Notes: generated from the sequence alone by a model not told the origin. A DNA stretch of 64,000 nt from UBA10324 sp038326325 (GCA_038326325.1 JBBQJW010000011.1:60635-124634); one strand, 5' to 3'; positions 36,672 to 45,983 are shown, counted from the first letter of the stretch. Numbers and translations are program-made.

Positions 36672-38696
36672 TTGAAATTGAATTTTACTCGCTTGTTTAA
36701 AAGATCGAATATTTTATTGGTAGGGTTATTTATCGTTATTCCTTTTTTGTCATTTAAAGAATTAAGCGACTCAGACCTCTCACCAAAATATTTAGCACTT
36801 TCAATTCTATTGGCAATTTTATTTGTTGAACTATTTATTTCAGGAGAAAAAATAAATTGTTCAGGAAGCAAAAGGTTAAACTTCTTTATTTTTGTATTTT
36901 TTCTATTAGTCGGTTATACGCTAATCAGAATTTTTTCTTCATTGAATTTGGGAGAAGCGTTTTTTGAGTGGTGCAGACTTGCATCTGGTATTTTGCTGTT
37001 TATCATTTGCTATTTGATGTTTAAAATGAACAACCAAGCAATTGAACAGGTGAGTTCGTGGGTTTGCATTTCGGTAATTATTTTTTCTTCGATTTCAATT
37101 TTTCAAATTGCTTCAGACCTTACTATTTCTTTTCCAAATGGCGAATTTTTATTTGACCGTTACAGATATGCTTCTACTTTGTATAATAAAAATTTTCTTG
37201 CGGAAACATTATTCCTCTCACTCCCTTTTGTTTGTTATTCATTACTTAATTCTAATGGAAGAAAAAGAATCATACCGCTTTTTGCTACACTCCTATGTTT
37301 CATTTTTATTTTTCTTATAAAAAATTTAACGGTAACACTTGCTTTATTTACTGTAGTATGGATTTATTTCCTTTTGATGAGAAAGGAAATTTTTAAGAGG
37401 ATTTCCTTTTATAATAAAAAGAAGAAAAGTGGTTTAATATTTTCCGGTTTAATAATTCTGCTGATTGGGTTTTTATATTTTATGAATCTTAAAACAAAAA
37501 TTCAATCACTTTCTTTAATTGAAGAAACTTCACTTGAAAGCAAAGCAAAATATAACGATGTGAGTGAACGCTTTCTCATTTGGAAGAAGTGTGTGAAAAT
37601 AATTTCAGACAAACCTGTTTTTGGAATCGGTCAGGGAAACTGGCAGATTCTATATCAGAAATATGGATTGTTTGGAAATGAAAAAATGGATGAGGGTTTC
37701 CTGAAAGTTGAACATCCGCATAATGATTATTTAATGCTCTTGGTTGAGGGTGGTATTGTGAACCTGTTTTTATATCTGATGCTCTTCACAATAATTTTAT
37801 TTCAACTTTTTCATCAAATTAGAAATTCAGGGGAAGGAAGAATGAAACAATTTTTCGCATTCCTTTTTTGCGCTGTAACAGGATTCATGTTCATTAGCTT
37901 ATTCTCGTTTCCTAAAGAGCGAACTTATTCATGGTTTTTGCTCATGATTATTTTTGCTTTTTCTTTTTTTGAAAAGGAAAAATCTAATATCGAAGAAAGA
38001 GGAGATTCTAAAGACAGATTGCTCTACTTATTCTTTTTAATTACAAGTTTATTTTGCACAACTGTTTTTTATTATAGGGCAAAGGGTGAGTGGTATTACA
38101 ATAAGGCATTGAAGGCGCAGTTTGAAAAGCATTGGTCATTAGAAGAAGAAAATATTTCAGCATCAAAATCATGGTGCTTTCGATTTGATCCTTCATCCGT
38201 TCCGTTACAGTGGTATGAAGGCAAAGTAAGATTTAATGAGAGTGATTTTATTACAGCAAAAAACTTATTTCTTGAATCAAATGGATTGAATAAATATTCC
38301 GTTCAAATTAAAAATGACTTGGGCGCTGTATATGATAGATTGAATTCGCTTGATTCATCTGAGAGTTATTTTCTTGACGCTTTGAAGTTGAACCCAGATT
38401 ATGGGGAAAGCATTCTTAACCTTTCAATTTTTTATTTTAACCATAAGAAACAGGAAAAGGCTTATCAAACTTTATTAAAACATAAATGTACAATTCGTCG
38501 AAAAGAGTATCGCGATATTTTATTTCCGATTCTTCAATGGAAAATAAAGAATGATTTCCCCGATTTGAATGACAATCAAAAAAAATTAATTGAAATAAAA
38601 TTCAGTGATGGTGATTACTTGTATAGGAATTTTATACAAGCAAAAGCGACCGATATTGATTATCTAATACTCTTAATTAAAAACCTCAGTAATTAA
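36672..38696 (+). CDS. O-antigen ligase/polymerase-family membrane protein with C-terminal TPR
   Basis: A 674-residue polytopic protein. About 10-11 membrane helices fill residues 12-460. The Wzy_C signature is EHPHNDYLMLLVEGGIVNLF near residue 348, preceded by VFGIGQGNWQILYQKYG. A C-terminal helical repeat region (SVQIKNDLGAVYDRLNSLDS, ILNLSIFYFNHKKQEK) is TPR-like. It polymerises or ligates a surface polysaccharide. There is no ATG at the 5-prime end: the frame opens at 36666 and the best start is TTG 36672 (or ATT 36669), which is unusual. It has no glycosyltransferase neighbours here. Confidence 0.88.
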   Translation: MKLNFTRLFKRSNILLVGLFIVIPFLSFKELSDSDLSPKYLALSILLAILFVELFISGEKINCSGSKRLNFFIFVFFLLVGYTLIRIFSSLNLGEAFFEWCRLASGILLFIICYLMFKMNNQAIEQVSSWVCISVIIFSSISIFQIASDLTISFPNGEFLFDRYRYASTLYNKNFLAETLFLSLPFVCYSLLNSNGRKRIIPLFATLLCFIFIFLIKNLTVTLALFTVVWIYFLLMRKEIFKRISFYNKKKKSGLIFSGLIILLIGFLYFMNLKTKIQSLSLIEETSLESKAKYNDVSERFLIWKKCVKIISDKPVFGIGQGNWQILYQKYGLFGNEKMDEGFLKVEHPHNDYLMLLVEGGIVNLFLYLMLFTIILFQLFHQIRNSGEGRMKQFFAFLFCAVTGFMFISLFSFPKERTYSWFLLMIIFAFSFFEKEKSNIEERGDSKDRLLYLFFLITSLFCTTVFYYRAKGEWYYNKALKAQFEKHWSLEEENISASKSWCFRFDPSSVPLQWYEGKVRFNESDFITAKNLFLESNGLNKYSVQIKNDLGAVYDRLNSLDSSESYFLDALKLNPDYGESILNLSIFYFNHKKQEKAYQTLLKHKCTIRRKEYRDILFPILQWKIKNDFPDLNDNQKKLIEIKFSDGDYLYRNFIQAKATDIDYLILLIKNLSN

Positions 38697-38720
38697 TCTT
38701 ACATTTATAAAAATTGGGTT

Positions 38721-40220
38721 ATGAAAACTAAATCAACAGCTTGTTTTTTTCTTTTATTTTTTGGTTTTTGTATAAGTAATGTAAACGCTCAATACACTTT
38801 CACTTTGAGCCCTGACAGCGTTCACCAAGGGCAAAATATTACAACTACTATTACTGCCGATGCTGATATTTGGGTTGGAGCCACTGTTCAAAACGCAACT
38901 TATTATTTAACAAAGAACTGGCAGTTTCTTTTGTATCCTGTTACAGCATCATTTGTTTTTGTAAATGCGCATACAATTCAATTGTCATGGAATTTTTCTT
39001 CAGGCGTTGATATTGGTATGTATAAATTTATTTTATATAATCCGCATCCGGTAAATGCTAACAACGAAAAAGTTGAGGGCGAGGATTCTCAAATTGAATT
39101 TACAAAACATAAATCCGGCTCAAGAAAAGGGTGTGGTGGACCTTGTCCATTAGAACTTATTCAGGATAGCGCATTTAAAATTCTTTCCGATTGCATTATA
39201 GATGGATATGCTTACAATGATTTGAATTTTAATAATCATAAAGACGCCGGGGAACCGGTTCTTCCCAACATTAAATTTTATACTTCTCCTGGAAATACAA
39301 TTGTACAAACTGATGCGAATGGAAAATATGTTGTTGGGGTAGGTTATGGTCAAACAAAAACAATTTATTACTGTCAGACAAATGGATGGATGTCTTCCCT
39401 TCCCACAAATTATTTTAAAATTTTTACTGTTACATCAGACCTGCATAATAAAAACTTTGCAATGCGACCTGATACAACGATTAATTCAAATGGTATATAT
39501 AACACTCATGGAAATCCCAAATGCAATACTGTTTGCTCGTTTTCTCAACGAATTGACAATACAGGGACAATGACATTTAACAATCTGAAAATTTATTTTG
39601 TTAAACCAGCAGGGTATTCAATTTATAGTTATACAACTGGCGGAATTATAAGTGGAGATACTATTTTATGGAAAAATATTACTGTAACAGGCGGGCATTT
39701 TAAAAAAGTAAATTTAAAATTAAATATACCTTCTGGCACCGCTCCATTTACAATTAAAACAATTTATTCTTATAACAACATGCAGCACGGTGTATATTTC
39801 AGCAATACTCAAACTACTGTTTTAACTCCGACATGCGCTGCAGGAGTTAAGTATGAAGAAATTGAAAACAATTTTATTAATAGCGAGATTGAAATAAAAA
39901 CATTAGAAACCACGAGTCAAACTAATTCTTCTTCAGAAATGAATTATTTAAACGCGCAATATTCTAACTCTGAACTTCACTTGTTTCCAAATCCAGCAAA
40001 CAATTTCATTTCTATTACCACACCCGGCAACATTAAAAACAGAAGTGTTTTAATATTTGATTTATCGGGGAAACAAATACTGAAAAAAGTATTCGATGAT
40101 AATAATTATGAACCGCAGGTTTCATTAACCGATGTAACCGATGGACTTTATCTGATTTGTATTTTGTCAGGCAACAAAATTTTGTATCGAAACAAACTTT
40201 CAGTTATTAAACAAGATTAG
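38721..40220 (+). CDS. T9SS type A sorting-domain protein with SdrD-B-like domain
   Basis: A 499-residue secreted protein. The signal peptide ends NVNAQ. Residues about 155-220 (IIDGYAYNDLNFNNHKDAGE, then VLPNIKFYTSPG and TDANGKYVVGV) form an SdrD B-like/prealbumin-type repeat. The C-terminus (LHLFPNPANNFISIT, VLIFDLSGKQILKKVF) is a type-A sorting domain. A cysteine-rich patch RKGCGGPCPLELIQD is unusual. Starts 24 bases after the O-antigen ligase gene, so possibly co-transcribed. Likely a cell-surface or secreted structural protein. Confidence 0.82.
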   Translation: MKTKSTACFFLLFFGFCISNVNAQYTFTLSPDSVHQGQNITTTITADADIWVGATVQNATYYLTKNWQFLLYPVTASFVFVNAHTIQLSWNFSSGVDIGMYKFILYNPHPVNANNEKVEGEDSQIEFTKHKSGSRKGCGGPCPLELIQDSAFKILSDCIIDGYAYNDLNFNNHKDAGEPVLPNIKFYTSPGNTIVQTDANGKYVVGVGYGQTKTIYYCQTNGWMSSLPTNYFKIFTVTSDLHNKNFAMRPDTTINSNGIYNTHGNPKCNTVCSFSQRIDNTGTMTFNNLKIYFVKPAGYSIYSYTTGGIISGDTILWKNITVTGGHFKKVNLKLNIPSGTAPFTIKTIYSYNNMQHGVYFSNTQTTVLTPTCAAGVKYEEIENNFINSEIEIKTLETTSQTNSSSEMNYLNAQYSNSELHLFPNPANNFISITTPGNIKNRSVLIFDLSGKQILKKVFDDNNYEPQVSLTDVTDGLYLICILSGNKILYRNKLSVIKQD

Positions 40221-40234
40221 ATCAACTTGCAAAT

Positions 40235-40254
40235 GAAAAATGATTTCATTTTTC
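40235..40254. terminator. Weak bidirectional hairpin between convergent genes
   Basis: Arms gaaaaatg and catttttc with a four-base loop, overlapping the end of the minus-strand gene. Confidence 0.4.
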
Positions 40255-41871
40255 TTTAAGCAAGTAAGTTGTTTTCAAATCCAGAAGATTCAACGGATTA
40301 TTTAAAAAACCTTTTACACGAGGTTGTAAAATGCGCAGCACCTGATCGTAGTAAAGTGGAATAACAGGGGCTTCGTTAATCATTATCTGATCCATTTGCA
40401 TATAAATTTTATTTCGCTCAATGGCATCGGCAGTTGAAATTGCTTTTTCGTACAGTGCATCATATTGTTTGTTGTTGAAACGAGTGTAGTTGGGTGGTGC
40501 TCCATACTTGCTGTAAAACACAGCAAGAAAAGTTTCGGCATCGGGATAATCTGCTACCCAAGAGCCACGAAAAAAATCTGCAGTACCTTTCACTTTCATT
40601 TCGGCTATGGCGCGACCTTCCATACTTTCAATTTTTATGTTGATGTTGAGTTCCTTCAACTCATTTACCACGAAATTGCAAATGGCTTCGGAAGTGGGGG
40701 AGCAATACAATTTTATTTCGGGCAGGTTTTTTCCATTGGGGAAACCGGCTTCTTCCAATAATTTTTTTGCGCGGTCGGGCTGGTATGAATAACCTGTTAC
40801 ACTATCGGCATTGAAGTATGAAAGGCCGGGTGTAACAAAACCATGCTCAGCAGGCAAGCCGATATTGTTTCGCATGTAAGTCATGAGTTTTTTACGGTCG
40901 ATGCCGTAAGCAATAGCCTGCCGCACTTTTATATTGGTGAGCGGATTGTGTTCGGGGTCGTGAATTACATTGCAACCAATGTATTCGCAGTTGAGATAAA
41001 CAGATTTATCAAGCACCATCAGATTGTGATAGCGTGGTTGCAATTCGCCGCGCTTAGTGAGGACATCATCTTTAAACGAAGGATCAACATCAGAAATAAA
41101 ATCCAACTCGCCCTGTCGGAATTTTAAAAACTCAGTGCTCTTGTTTTCAATGAAGGTGATGTACACCGCATCGAGATAGGGCAGTCGTTTTCCAAGAGAA
41201 TCTTTTTCAAAATAATTTTCGTTCTTCAACAGTAGCAATGCATCATTCTCTTTCCAGTATTTAAAACGAAATGGTCCTGTGCCAACAGGATGCGCACGAA
41301 AATCTTTTCCGTAACGGTCAACTACTTCGTGCGGCACCACTTTGCAATAGGGCATTGTGAGAATGCCCATGATTGGAGCATACGGATTGTTGAGATGAAT
41401 AATAAAAGTAGAATCGTCGGGAGCAGTGAATGGATTTTCAGGGGTGACTTTTCCGTTAAATATCCACGCACCTTTTGAAACTACTTTCGGATCAATGATT
41501 CTTCTGAGCGAGTAAACAAAATCGGCTGCGACAACTTTTCTTCCTTTTCCATTGGGGAAAAGTTCATCGTCGTGAAAGAATACATCGTTGCGTAAATGGA
41601 AAGTGTAAGTTTTTCCATCAGCAGAAATTTCCCATCGGGTTGCAATGCATGGAAGTATTTCGAGTTTCTCGTTTAACTGTAACAGTCCGTTGAACAGTAA
41701 ATTATCTAACCACAAATTTGATTGCACCGCACCAAAAGCCGGATCGAGTGAAGAGAGTCCGTTATAAATATTGAAACGAAAAACCATCAACCCTTCATTC
41801 GGATCTGCCTGATGACAGTTGAATAACGGAATGATGATGAATGTTAAAAGAAATAATCGGAGTTTTTTCAC
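40246..41871 (-). CDS. Oligopeptide-type ABC transporter substrate-binding lipoprotein
   Basis: A 541-residue protein of the SBP_bac_5 (OppA/DppA) family. From GTG 41871 it has a clean lipoprotein signal (KKLRLFLLTFIIIPLFNC, Cys 19). The family motif RWEISADGKTYTFHLRNDVF is near residue 80, with PVGTGPFRFKYWKENDALLL and NVRQAIAYGIDRKKL-like sequence further on. The frame stays open to an ATG at 42006, but the extra segment is repetitive (ttgatagttg-like units) and would hide the lipobox, so GTG is chosen. It captures peptides or dyes for an importer whose other subunits are not here. Confidence 0.85.
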   Translation of the reverse strand: MKKLRLFLLTFIIIPLFNCHQADPNEGLMVFRFNIYNGLSSLDPAFGAVQSNLWLDNLLFNGLLQLNEKLEILPCIATRWEISADGKTYTFHLRNDVFFHDDELFPNGKGRKVVAADFVYSLRRIIDPKVVSKGAWIFNGKVTPENPFTAPDDSTFIIHLNNPYAPIMGILTMPYCKVVPHEVVDRYGKDFRAHPVGTGPFRFKYWKENDALLLLKNENYFEKDSLGKRLPYLDAVYITFIENKSTEFLKFRQGELDFISDVDPSFKDDVLTKRGELQPRYHNLMVLDKSVYLNCEYIGCNVIHDPEHNPLTNIKVRQAIAYGIDRKKLMTYMRNNIGLPAEHGFVTPGLSYFNADSVTGYSYQPDRAKKLLEEAGFPNGKNLPEIKLYCSPTSEAICNFVVNELKELNINIKIESMEGRAIAEMKVKGTADFFRGSWVADYPDAETFLAVFYSKYGAPPNYTRFNNKQYDALYEKAISTADAIERNKIYMQMDQIMINEAPVIPLYYDQVLRILQPRVKGFLNNPLNLLDLKTTYLLKEK

Positions 41872-42032
41872 AGGTGAAATATTTGATTTTTTAGTTTCAT
41901 TTTCACCAGCTAAGGTTGATAGTTGTGCGTTGATAGTTGTTAATTGTTGAATAATAAAACTACATTCATCGTTGTAACTTTTAATTGATTTTTCATTCTT
42001 TAACATAGAAGGAAAAACGAGCGATTGAAAAA

Positions 42033-42692
42033 ATGAAATTTAAAACCCGATCGAGATTTTTTTTATTTCTATTTATCTTCTGCAGTGTATCAGCATTTAC
42101 TCCGACTTATATCTGGGTGTTACAGAAAAAAGAAAATGGCATTGCCGTTTACACCCGACCAATGAAGGGTTATAATTTTAAAGAAGTGCGCGTAGTGAAT
42201 AAAGTAAAATCATCACTGACTGCTATTGTTGCTTTGTTGCTCGACACAAAAAATTATCCGAAGTGGCAATATGGTTGTAAAGAAACTTCAACGCTAAAAG
42301 TTTTTAGTGAACAGGAGATTTATAATTATCAGATTACTGATTTACCATGGCCATTAAGTGATAGAGATGTGGTTGCACATTTTTTAGTTACGCAAGATCC
42401 CATTACAAAAGTGGTTACCTTTTCAAAAACCGGAATGGAAAATTATATTCCTGAACAGGAAGGGATGGTCAGAGTGTTACATTTTCAATCTATAACTTAT
42501 CTCACCCCAATAAATAAGGACAGTGTGCAGATAATTTTAGAAATGCATTTGGATGCAGGAGGAAATATCCCGGATTGGGTGGTGAATGAAAATGTGGTAG
42601 GCGGACCTTATAGTTCCACTCTTGAACTGACGAAGCGGATTTCACTTTATAATTCTGCTAAACTTTCATTTATAAAGGAGTTGTCTGATTAG
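42033..42692 (+). CDS. START-domain protein
   Basis: A 219-residue protein. A signal peptide-like N-terminus (FFLFLFIFCSVSAF) is followed by the START/polyketide-cyclase fold: WVLQKKENGIAVYTRP, LLDTKNYPKWQYGCKE, ITDLPWPLSDRDVVAHF (the conserved PWPLxxRD of bacterial START proteins) and VVGGPYSSTLELTKRI. It likely binds a lipid or other hydrophobic ligand in the periplasm. The ligand is unknown. Confidence 0.9.
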   Translation: MKFKTRSRFFLFLFIFCSVSAFTPTYIWVLQKKENGIAVYTRPMKGYNFKEVRVVNKVKSSLTAIVALLLDTKNYPKWQYGCKETSTLKVFSEQEIYNYQITDLPWPLSDRDVVAHFLVTQDPITKVVTFSKTGMENYIPEQEGMVRVLHFQSITYLTPINKDSVQIILEMHLDAGGNIPDWVVNENVVGGPYSSTLELTKRISLYNSAKLSFIKELSD

Positions 42693-42779
42693 ATTCTGAA
42701 AGCAAAAGATTTCGTGTTTGAAACTTCCTGTTTTCATTCGGAAGAATAATTATATTTACTATTCCAAAAAACTAAAACC

Positions 42780-43601
42780 ATGATAAAAAAATTTTTACTC
42801 TCAGCCATGTTTTTATTAATGCTGAACATGACTTTGTTTGCACAAACACCGGCTTCTGATTTTACAATGACCTCGACGGATGGTGCTCAGTTAAAACTTT
42901 ATTCAACCCTTGCCACAAACAAGACTATCATGCTCGATTTCTTTTTCACTACTTGCGGGTATTGCATTCAATACGCACCAATTATTGATGCTGCGTATGT
43001 TGCTCACGGTTCCGGATCAGGAAATTTTGATATATGGGGTATTGATAATGGTGATAACAATTCTTCTGTTGCTGCATACAGAACAGCGCAAGGAGTTTCA
43101 AATCCGTGTGCGAGCGGTACAGAAGGCGGCGCAGATGCTGTTACAACAACATACAGCAGCGGCACTTACGGAACCTTTACAGGTTGGCCTACCTATTCAA
43201 TTGTGTGTCCTGACAAACATGTTTTCTGGGATGTAAATTATCCACCAACACAAACCGGTTTTGATACTTACCTTACTCAGTGTTCAACTGATCACTCAGT
43301 AGTTCCATCAAGTGTAACAGCTCCAAAGAATGATATTTACTCAAAAATTTATTCAGCATACCCAAATCCGGCAAATGATTTAACAACACTTTCATTTGGA
43401 TTGGGTGATGCATCTGAAGTTGTTTTTGAAATTTATAATTTGCTTGGACAAAATGTGATGACCATAAGTGCAGGAACTATTGGAGCAGGTTACCATCAAT
43501 ATGAAATTCCTGTTAACCAACTAACCAACGGAAATTATTTAGTTAAAATGATTGCAGGAAATAATCAGGTTGACAGAGTTCAATTGAGTGTGATTCGTTA
43601 A
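42780..43601 (+). CDS. Thioredoxin-like protein with T9SS type A sorting domain
   Basis: A 273-residue secreted protein. After the signal peptide (ending LFAQ) comes a TlpA/AhpC-like fold with ASDFTMTSTDGAQLKLYST and the redox motif FFTTCGYCIQYAP (Cys 59 and 62). A C-terminal type-A sorting domain (YSAYPNPANDLTTLSFG, LLGQNVMTI, NGNYLVKMIAG) directs it to T9SS. Fusion of thioredoxin folds to sorting domains is known in Bacteroidota, but substrates are not. A terminator hairpin follows at 43623. Confidence 0.88.
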   Translation: MIKKFLLSAMFLLMLNMTLFAQTPASDFTMTSTDGAQLKLYSTLATNKTIMLDFFFTTCGYCIQYAPIIDAAYVAHGSGSGNFDIWGIDNGDNNSSVAAYRTAQGVSNPCASGTEGGADAVTTTYSSGTYGTFTGWPTYSIVCPDKHVFWDVNYPPTQTGFDTYLTQCSTDHSVVPSSVTAPKNDIYSKIYSAYPNPANDLTTLSFGLGDASEVVFEIYNLLGQNVMTISAGTIGAGYHQYEIPVNQLTNGNYLVKMIAGNNQVDRVQLSVIR

Positions 43602-43622
43602 AGTATTTTTTAAAATTTTTTA

Positions 43623-43660
43623 AAAACCCTGCCAGAATATTTTTTGTCGGGGTTTTTTAT
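43623..43660 (+). terminator. Terminator after the thioredoxin-like cargo gene
   Basis: Arms aaaaccctg and the near complement cggggtttt (one G-T pair) around an AT-rich loop, followed by T. Confidence 0.7.
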
Positions 43661-43732
43661 TTATAGAATTTAATTGTTGTCTCTAGAATAAAGATTTTAA
43701 TTTCGTTCGTTCTAAAATTATTTTGTAACAAT

Positions 43733-44113
43733 ATGAATTCAAAAAAGAAAATACTGATTGTCGACGATGATCAATTTATTCGTGAACTATTAGTTGGCAA
43801 ACTCAACGAATATGGTTTCGAAGTTTCCTCAGTGGGTGAAGGGATACTTGCTCTGCAAACAATTCGCGATCATAAACCTGATCTGGTTTTATTGGATATT
43901 TTATTACCTGGGCTTTCAGGTCTTGAAACATTAAATGTTTTGCGGGCAGAAGAGTTGGGACCACATCTTCCAATAATTTTGATTTCAAATCTTAATGAAC
44001 CAGAATTAATAAGAGCAGCAGAAAGATTGGGTGCTGATGATTATTTGGTTAAACCATTTACGGCTGATTTGCTGATTGAAAAAATCAGAAAGATTGAAGG
44101 ATTTGAAAGTTGA
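43733..44113 (+). CDS. Stand-alone response-regulator receiver protein
   Basis: A 126-residue CheY-like receiver domain with no output domain. Acidic pocket DDD at 11-13, phospho-acceptor Asp 55 (LVLLDILLPG), switch Ser 85 (ILISN) and Lys 107 (DYLVKPFT). It probably relays signals from a histidine kinase not in this window. A TGTAACA site begins 9 bases before its start codon. Confidence 0.95.
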   Translation: MNSKKKILIVDDDQFIRELLVGKLNEYGFEVSSVGEGILALQTIRDHKPDLVLLDILLPGLSGLETLNVLRAEELGPHLPIILISNLNEPELIRAAERLGADDYLVKPFTADLLIEKIRKIEGFES

Positions 44114-44126
44114 TAATTCTTTAACA

Positions 44127-44155
44127 TTGTAAATCGGTTGCGGCATTTATATTTG
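44127..44155 (+). promoter_or_regulatory. Bacteroidota-type promoter before the leader ORF and TRIC gene
   Basis: TTG at 44127-44129 and TATATTTG at 44148-44155 fit the -33/-7 consensus with 18 bases between them. The likely start of transcription is near 44162, giving a leader of about 230 bases before the TRIC channel gene. Confidence 0.55.
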
Positions 44156-44184
44156 CAGCGCAATAAAATCAATACAAAACTCAA

Positions 44185-44313
44185 ATGAACCAATTCGTTT
44201 CATCTTTTTCTAAACAGTGTAAACAGGCAAAGCTTAGCGATATGCGTTGCATGATGCATTGTTGTAACTGGATGCAAACAAATCGGGAATTTGAATTTTT
44301 AGCAGGTAAATAG
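44185..44313 (+). CDS. Cys/Met-rich leader ORF, 42 residues
   Basis: The ORF starts 23 bases after the predicted transcription start and encodes MNQFVSSFSKQCKQ, then LSDMRCMMHCCNWMQTN. It holds four Cys and five Met, clustered in the middle, and ends before a terminator hairpin at 44336. This looks like a translated regulatory leader, or a small Cys-rich metal-binding peptide. It is too short to classify; that it is translated is inference. Confidence 0.45.
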   Translation: MNQFVSSFSKQCKQAKLSDMRCMMHCCNWMQTNREFEFLAGK

Positions 44314-44335
44314 ATAAACCAATCAAAAATAATTC

Positions 44336-44367
44336 GAAGCCCGATGCCGCAAGCACCGGGCTTTTTT
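44336..44367 (+). terminator. Terminator/attenuator hairpin between leader ORF and TRIC gene
   Basis: Arms gcccgatgc and gcaccgggc (one internal mismatch) close a cgcaa loop and are followed by six T. It sits 22 bases after the leader ORF and 23 bases before the TRIC start, so it could end the leader transcript or attenuate the channel gene. Confidence 0.75.
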
Positions 44368-44389
44368 CATTTTAATACTTAATCAAATT

Positions 44390-44995
44390 ATGAACTCGAC
44401 AACTTTTATCGCCTTAACAGGCACCTTTGTTTTTGCAGTGAGTGGTACACTTGCAGGGGCAAAACGCAAACTCGATTTAGTAGGAGTATGCTTCATTGCT
44501 TTTATCAGCGCGTTAGGGGGCAGTACCATTCGCGATATGCTTATTGGGAATTATCCGTTGAGTTGGGTGGCGAACAGCAACTATATCATTATTGTAATTG
44601 CCGGTGTGATGTGTGCACTGCTTTTTAAAAGGCGACTGATAAAAATTCCGAAAATGATTTTCATAATTGACAGCATCGGCATTGGCATATTCACTATTTA
44701 CGGAGTGGAACATTGCCTGGCGCTGCACTTAAATACTATTATATCAATTTTGTTCGGCGTTATTTCTGTAACAGCAGGAAGTGTTATTCGTGATGTGCTC
44801 TGTAATGAAATTCCGGTGATACTGCAAAAGGATTTGAATGCGAGTGCAGCAATTATCGGGAGTTCTGTTTATGTTTTATTTTTAAAAACAGGGTGTAACA
44901 GTTTGTTTTTTCTTGTTATTTCAATTGCACTCATTGCAATTCTTAGGTTGCTTTTTTATAAGTTCAGATGGTCTCTTCCCGTAATTTCATTATGA
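44390..44995 (+). CDS. Trimeric intracellular cation (TRIC/UPF0126) channel protein
   Basis: A 201-residue integral membrane protein with about seven helices. Two copies of the UPF0126 repeat are visible: TGTFVFAVSGTLAGAKRKLD with FISALGGSTIRDMLIG, and IFTIYGVEHCLALHLNTI with GVISVTAGSVIRDVLCNEIP. The GG-x-x-IRD and GS-IRD motifs line the pore region. Bacterial TRIC proteins conduct monovalent cations; YadS has been proposed as a glycine/metabolite transporter. Its expression may depend on the upstream leader and hairpin. Confidence 0.92.
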   Translation: MNSTTFIALTGTFVFAVSGTLAGAKRKLDLVGVCFIAFISALGGSTIRDMLIGNYPLSWVANSNYIIIVIAGVMCALLFKRRLIKIPKMIFIIDSIGIGIFTIYGVEHCLALHLNTIISILFGVISVTAGSVIRDVLCNEIPVILQKDLNASAAIIGSSVYVLFLKTGCNSLFFLVISIALIAILRLLFYKFRWSLPVISL

Positions 44996-45065
44996 TTGCA
45001 TGAAAGAATAAATTTCCGGAAGAAAATTTCTTTAAAAGAAAAAAAAATTAAATCACTGATTTTTT

Positions 45066-45644
45066 TTGAACGAAGAGTTACTCATATCGCAATTGAAGGA
45101 GGGAAGCATTGCTGCTTTTAATTTGCTGATTGACGAATTTAAAGTTAGTGTTTATAATACTGCTTTAGGAATGGTTCAGAATGTGGAAGATGCTGAAGAT
45201 GTTTCACAGGAAGTTTTTGCAGAAATATTTCAATCAATAAAAAATTTTAAAGGTGAAGCGAAACTCTCTACCTGGATTTATCGAATAGCTGTTACAAAAT
45301 CGTTAGAGCATTTAAGAAGGAAGAATCGTAAGAAGCGATTTGCATTTGTGCAGAGTTTATTTGGAAATGAAGGTGTTACACCCATAAAGGATATTCCAAA
45401 CTTTAATCATGCTGGAGCGCAATTGGAAAATAAGGAGCGCTCCAAAGTTTTGTTTGCAGCTATTGAAAAATTACCTGAAAACCAAAAGACTGCTTTTATT
45501 CTTCATAAAGTTGAAGGTGTTTCCTATCAGGAAATTGCCGAGATAATGAAAACTTCATTGTCATCAGTGGAATCACTGCAATTCAGGGCTAAACAGAATT
45601 TGCAGAAATTGCTTCAGGAGTATTATGATAAAAATGAAAAGTGA
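45066..45644 (+). CDS. ECF-type RNA polymerase sigma factor
   Basis: A 192-residue sigma-70 family factor. Region 2 includes QNVEDAEDVSQEVFAEIFQS, and region 4 holds VEGVSYQEIAEIMKTSLSSV and ESLQFRAKQNLQKLLQEYYD. Starts TTG 45066 (an alternative first codon; no in-frame ATG upstream). Two short genes downstream (96 and 153 residues) make it the head of a sigma, anti-sigma and periplasmic-sensor module. Confidence 0.95.
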   Translation: MNEELLISQLKEGSIAAFNLLIDEFKVSVYNTALGMVQNVEDAEDVSQEVFAEIFQSIKNFKGEAKLSTWIYRIAVTKSLEHLRRKNRKKRFAFVQSLFGNEGVTPIKDIPNFNHAGAQLENKERSKVLFAAIEKLPENQKTAFILHKVEGVSYQEIAEIMKTSLSSVESLQFRAKQNLQKLLQEYYDKNEK

Positions 45645-45680
45645 CCGCAAGTTTTTAAAACAACAATCATCTAATAAAAT

Positions 45681-45971
45681 ATGAACACTAAAGAAAAACA
45701 GATTCAGGAAACTTTAGAAAGCATTGACTCAATCAGCCGAGCTGAAGTTCCATTCGACTTAGGAAATAAAATTCTTCAACGAGTTCAAAAACAAAATGGA
45801 AAAATCAGTTTAATAAAAACTAAAATGATTTGGAGAGCAGCTGCCTGTGTTGTTGTATTAGTAGGGATGAATATTTTTTCGCTGGTTCATTTTAGTAAAT
45901 CAAAAGTTGAATCATTGGAAAATTCAAACCCGATTGCAACGGAATATTTTTCATACATTACAAACAGCTAA
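45681..45971 (+). CDS. Putative anti-sigma factor, membrane protein
   Basis: A 96-residue protein. A soluble N-terminus (EKQIQETLESIDSISRAEVP) precedes one membrane helix (AAACVVVLVGMNIFSLVHF) at about residues 52-70 and a short outside tail. The arrangement fits anti-sigma factors that hold ECF sigma factors at the membrane. It lies 36 bases after the sigma gene. Assigned mainly by context. Confidence 0.6.
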   Translation: MNTKEKQIQETLESIDSISRAEVPFDLGNKILQRVQKQNGKISLIKTKMIWRAAACVVVLVGMNIFSLVHFSKSKVESLENSNPIATEYFSYITNS

Positions 45972-45983
45972 ATAAAATTAAAA

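Noticed and set aside
41872..42006. N-terminal extension of the oligopeptide-binding lipoprotein from ATG 42006
   Set aside because: The segment is made of repeated ttgatagttg-like units and would move the lipobox 45 residues inward; GTG 41871 gives a normal lipoprotein signal.
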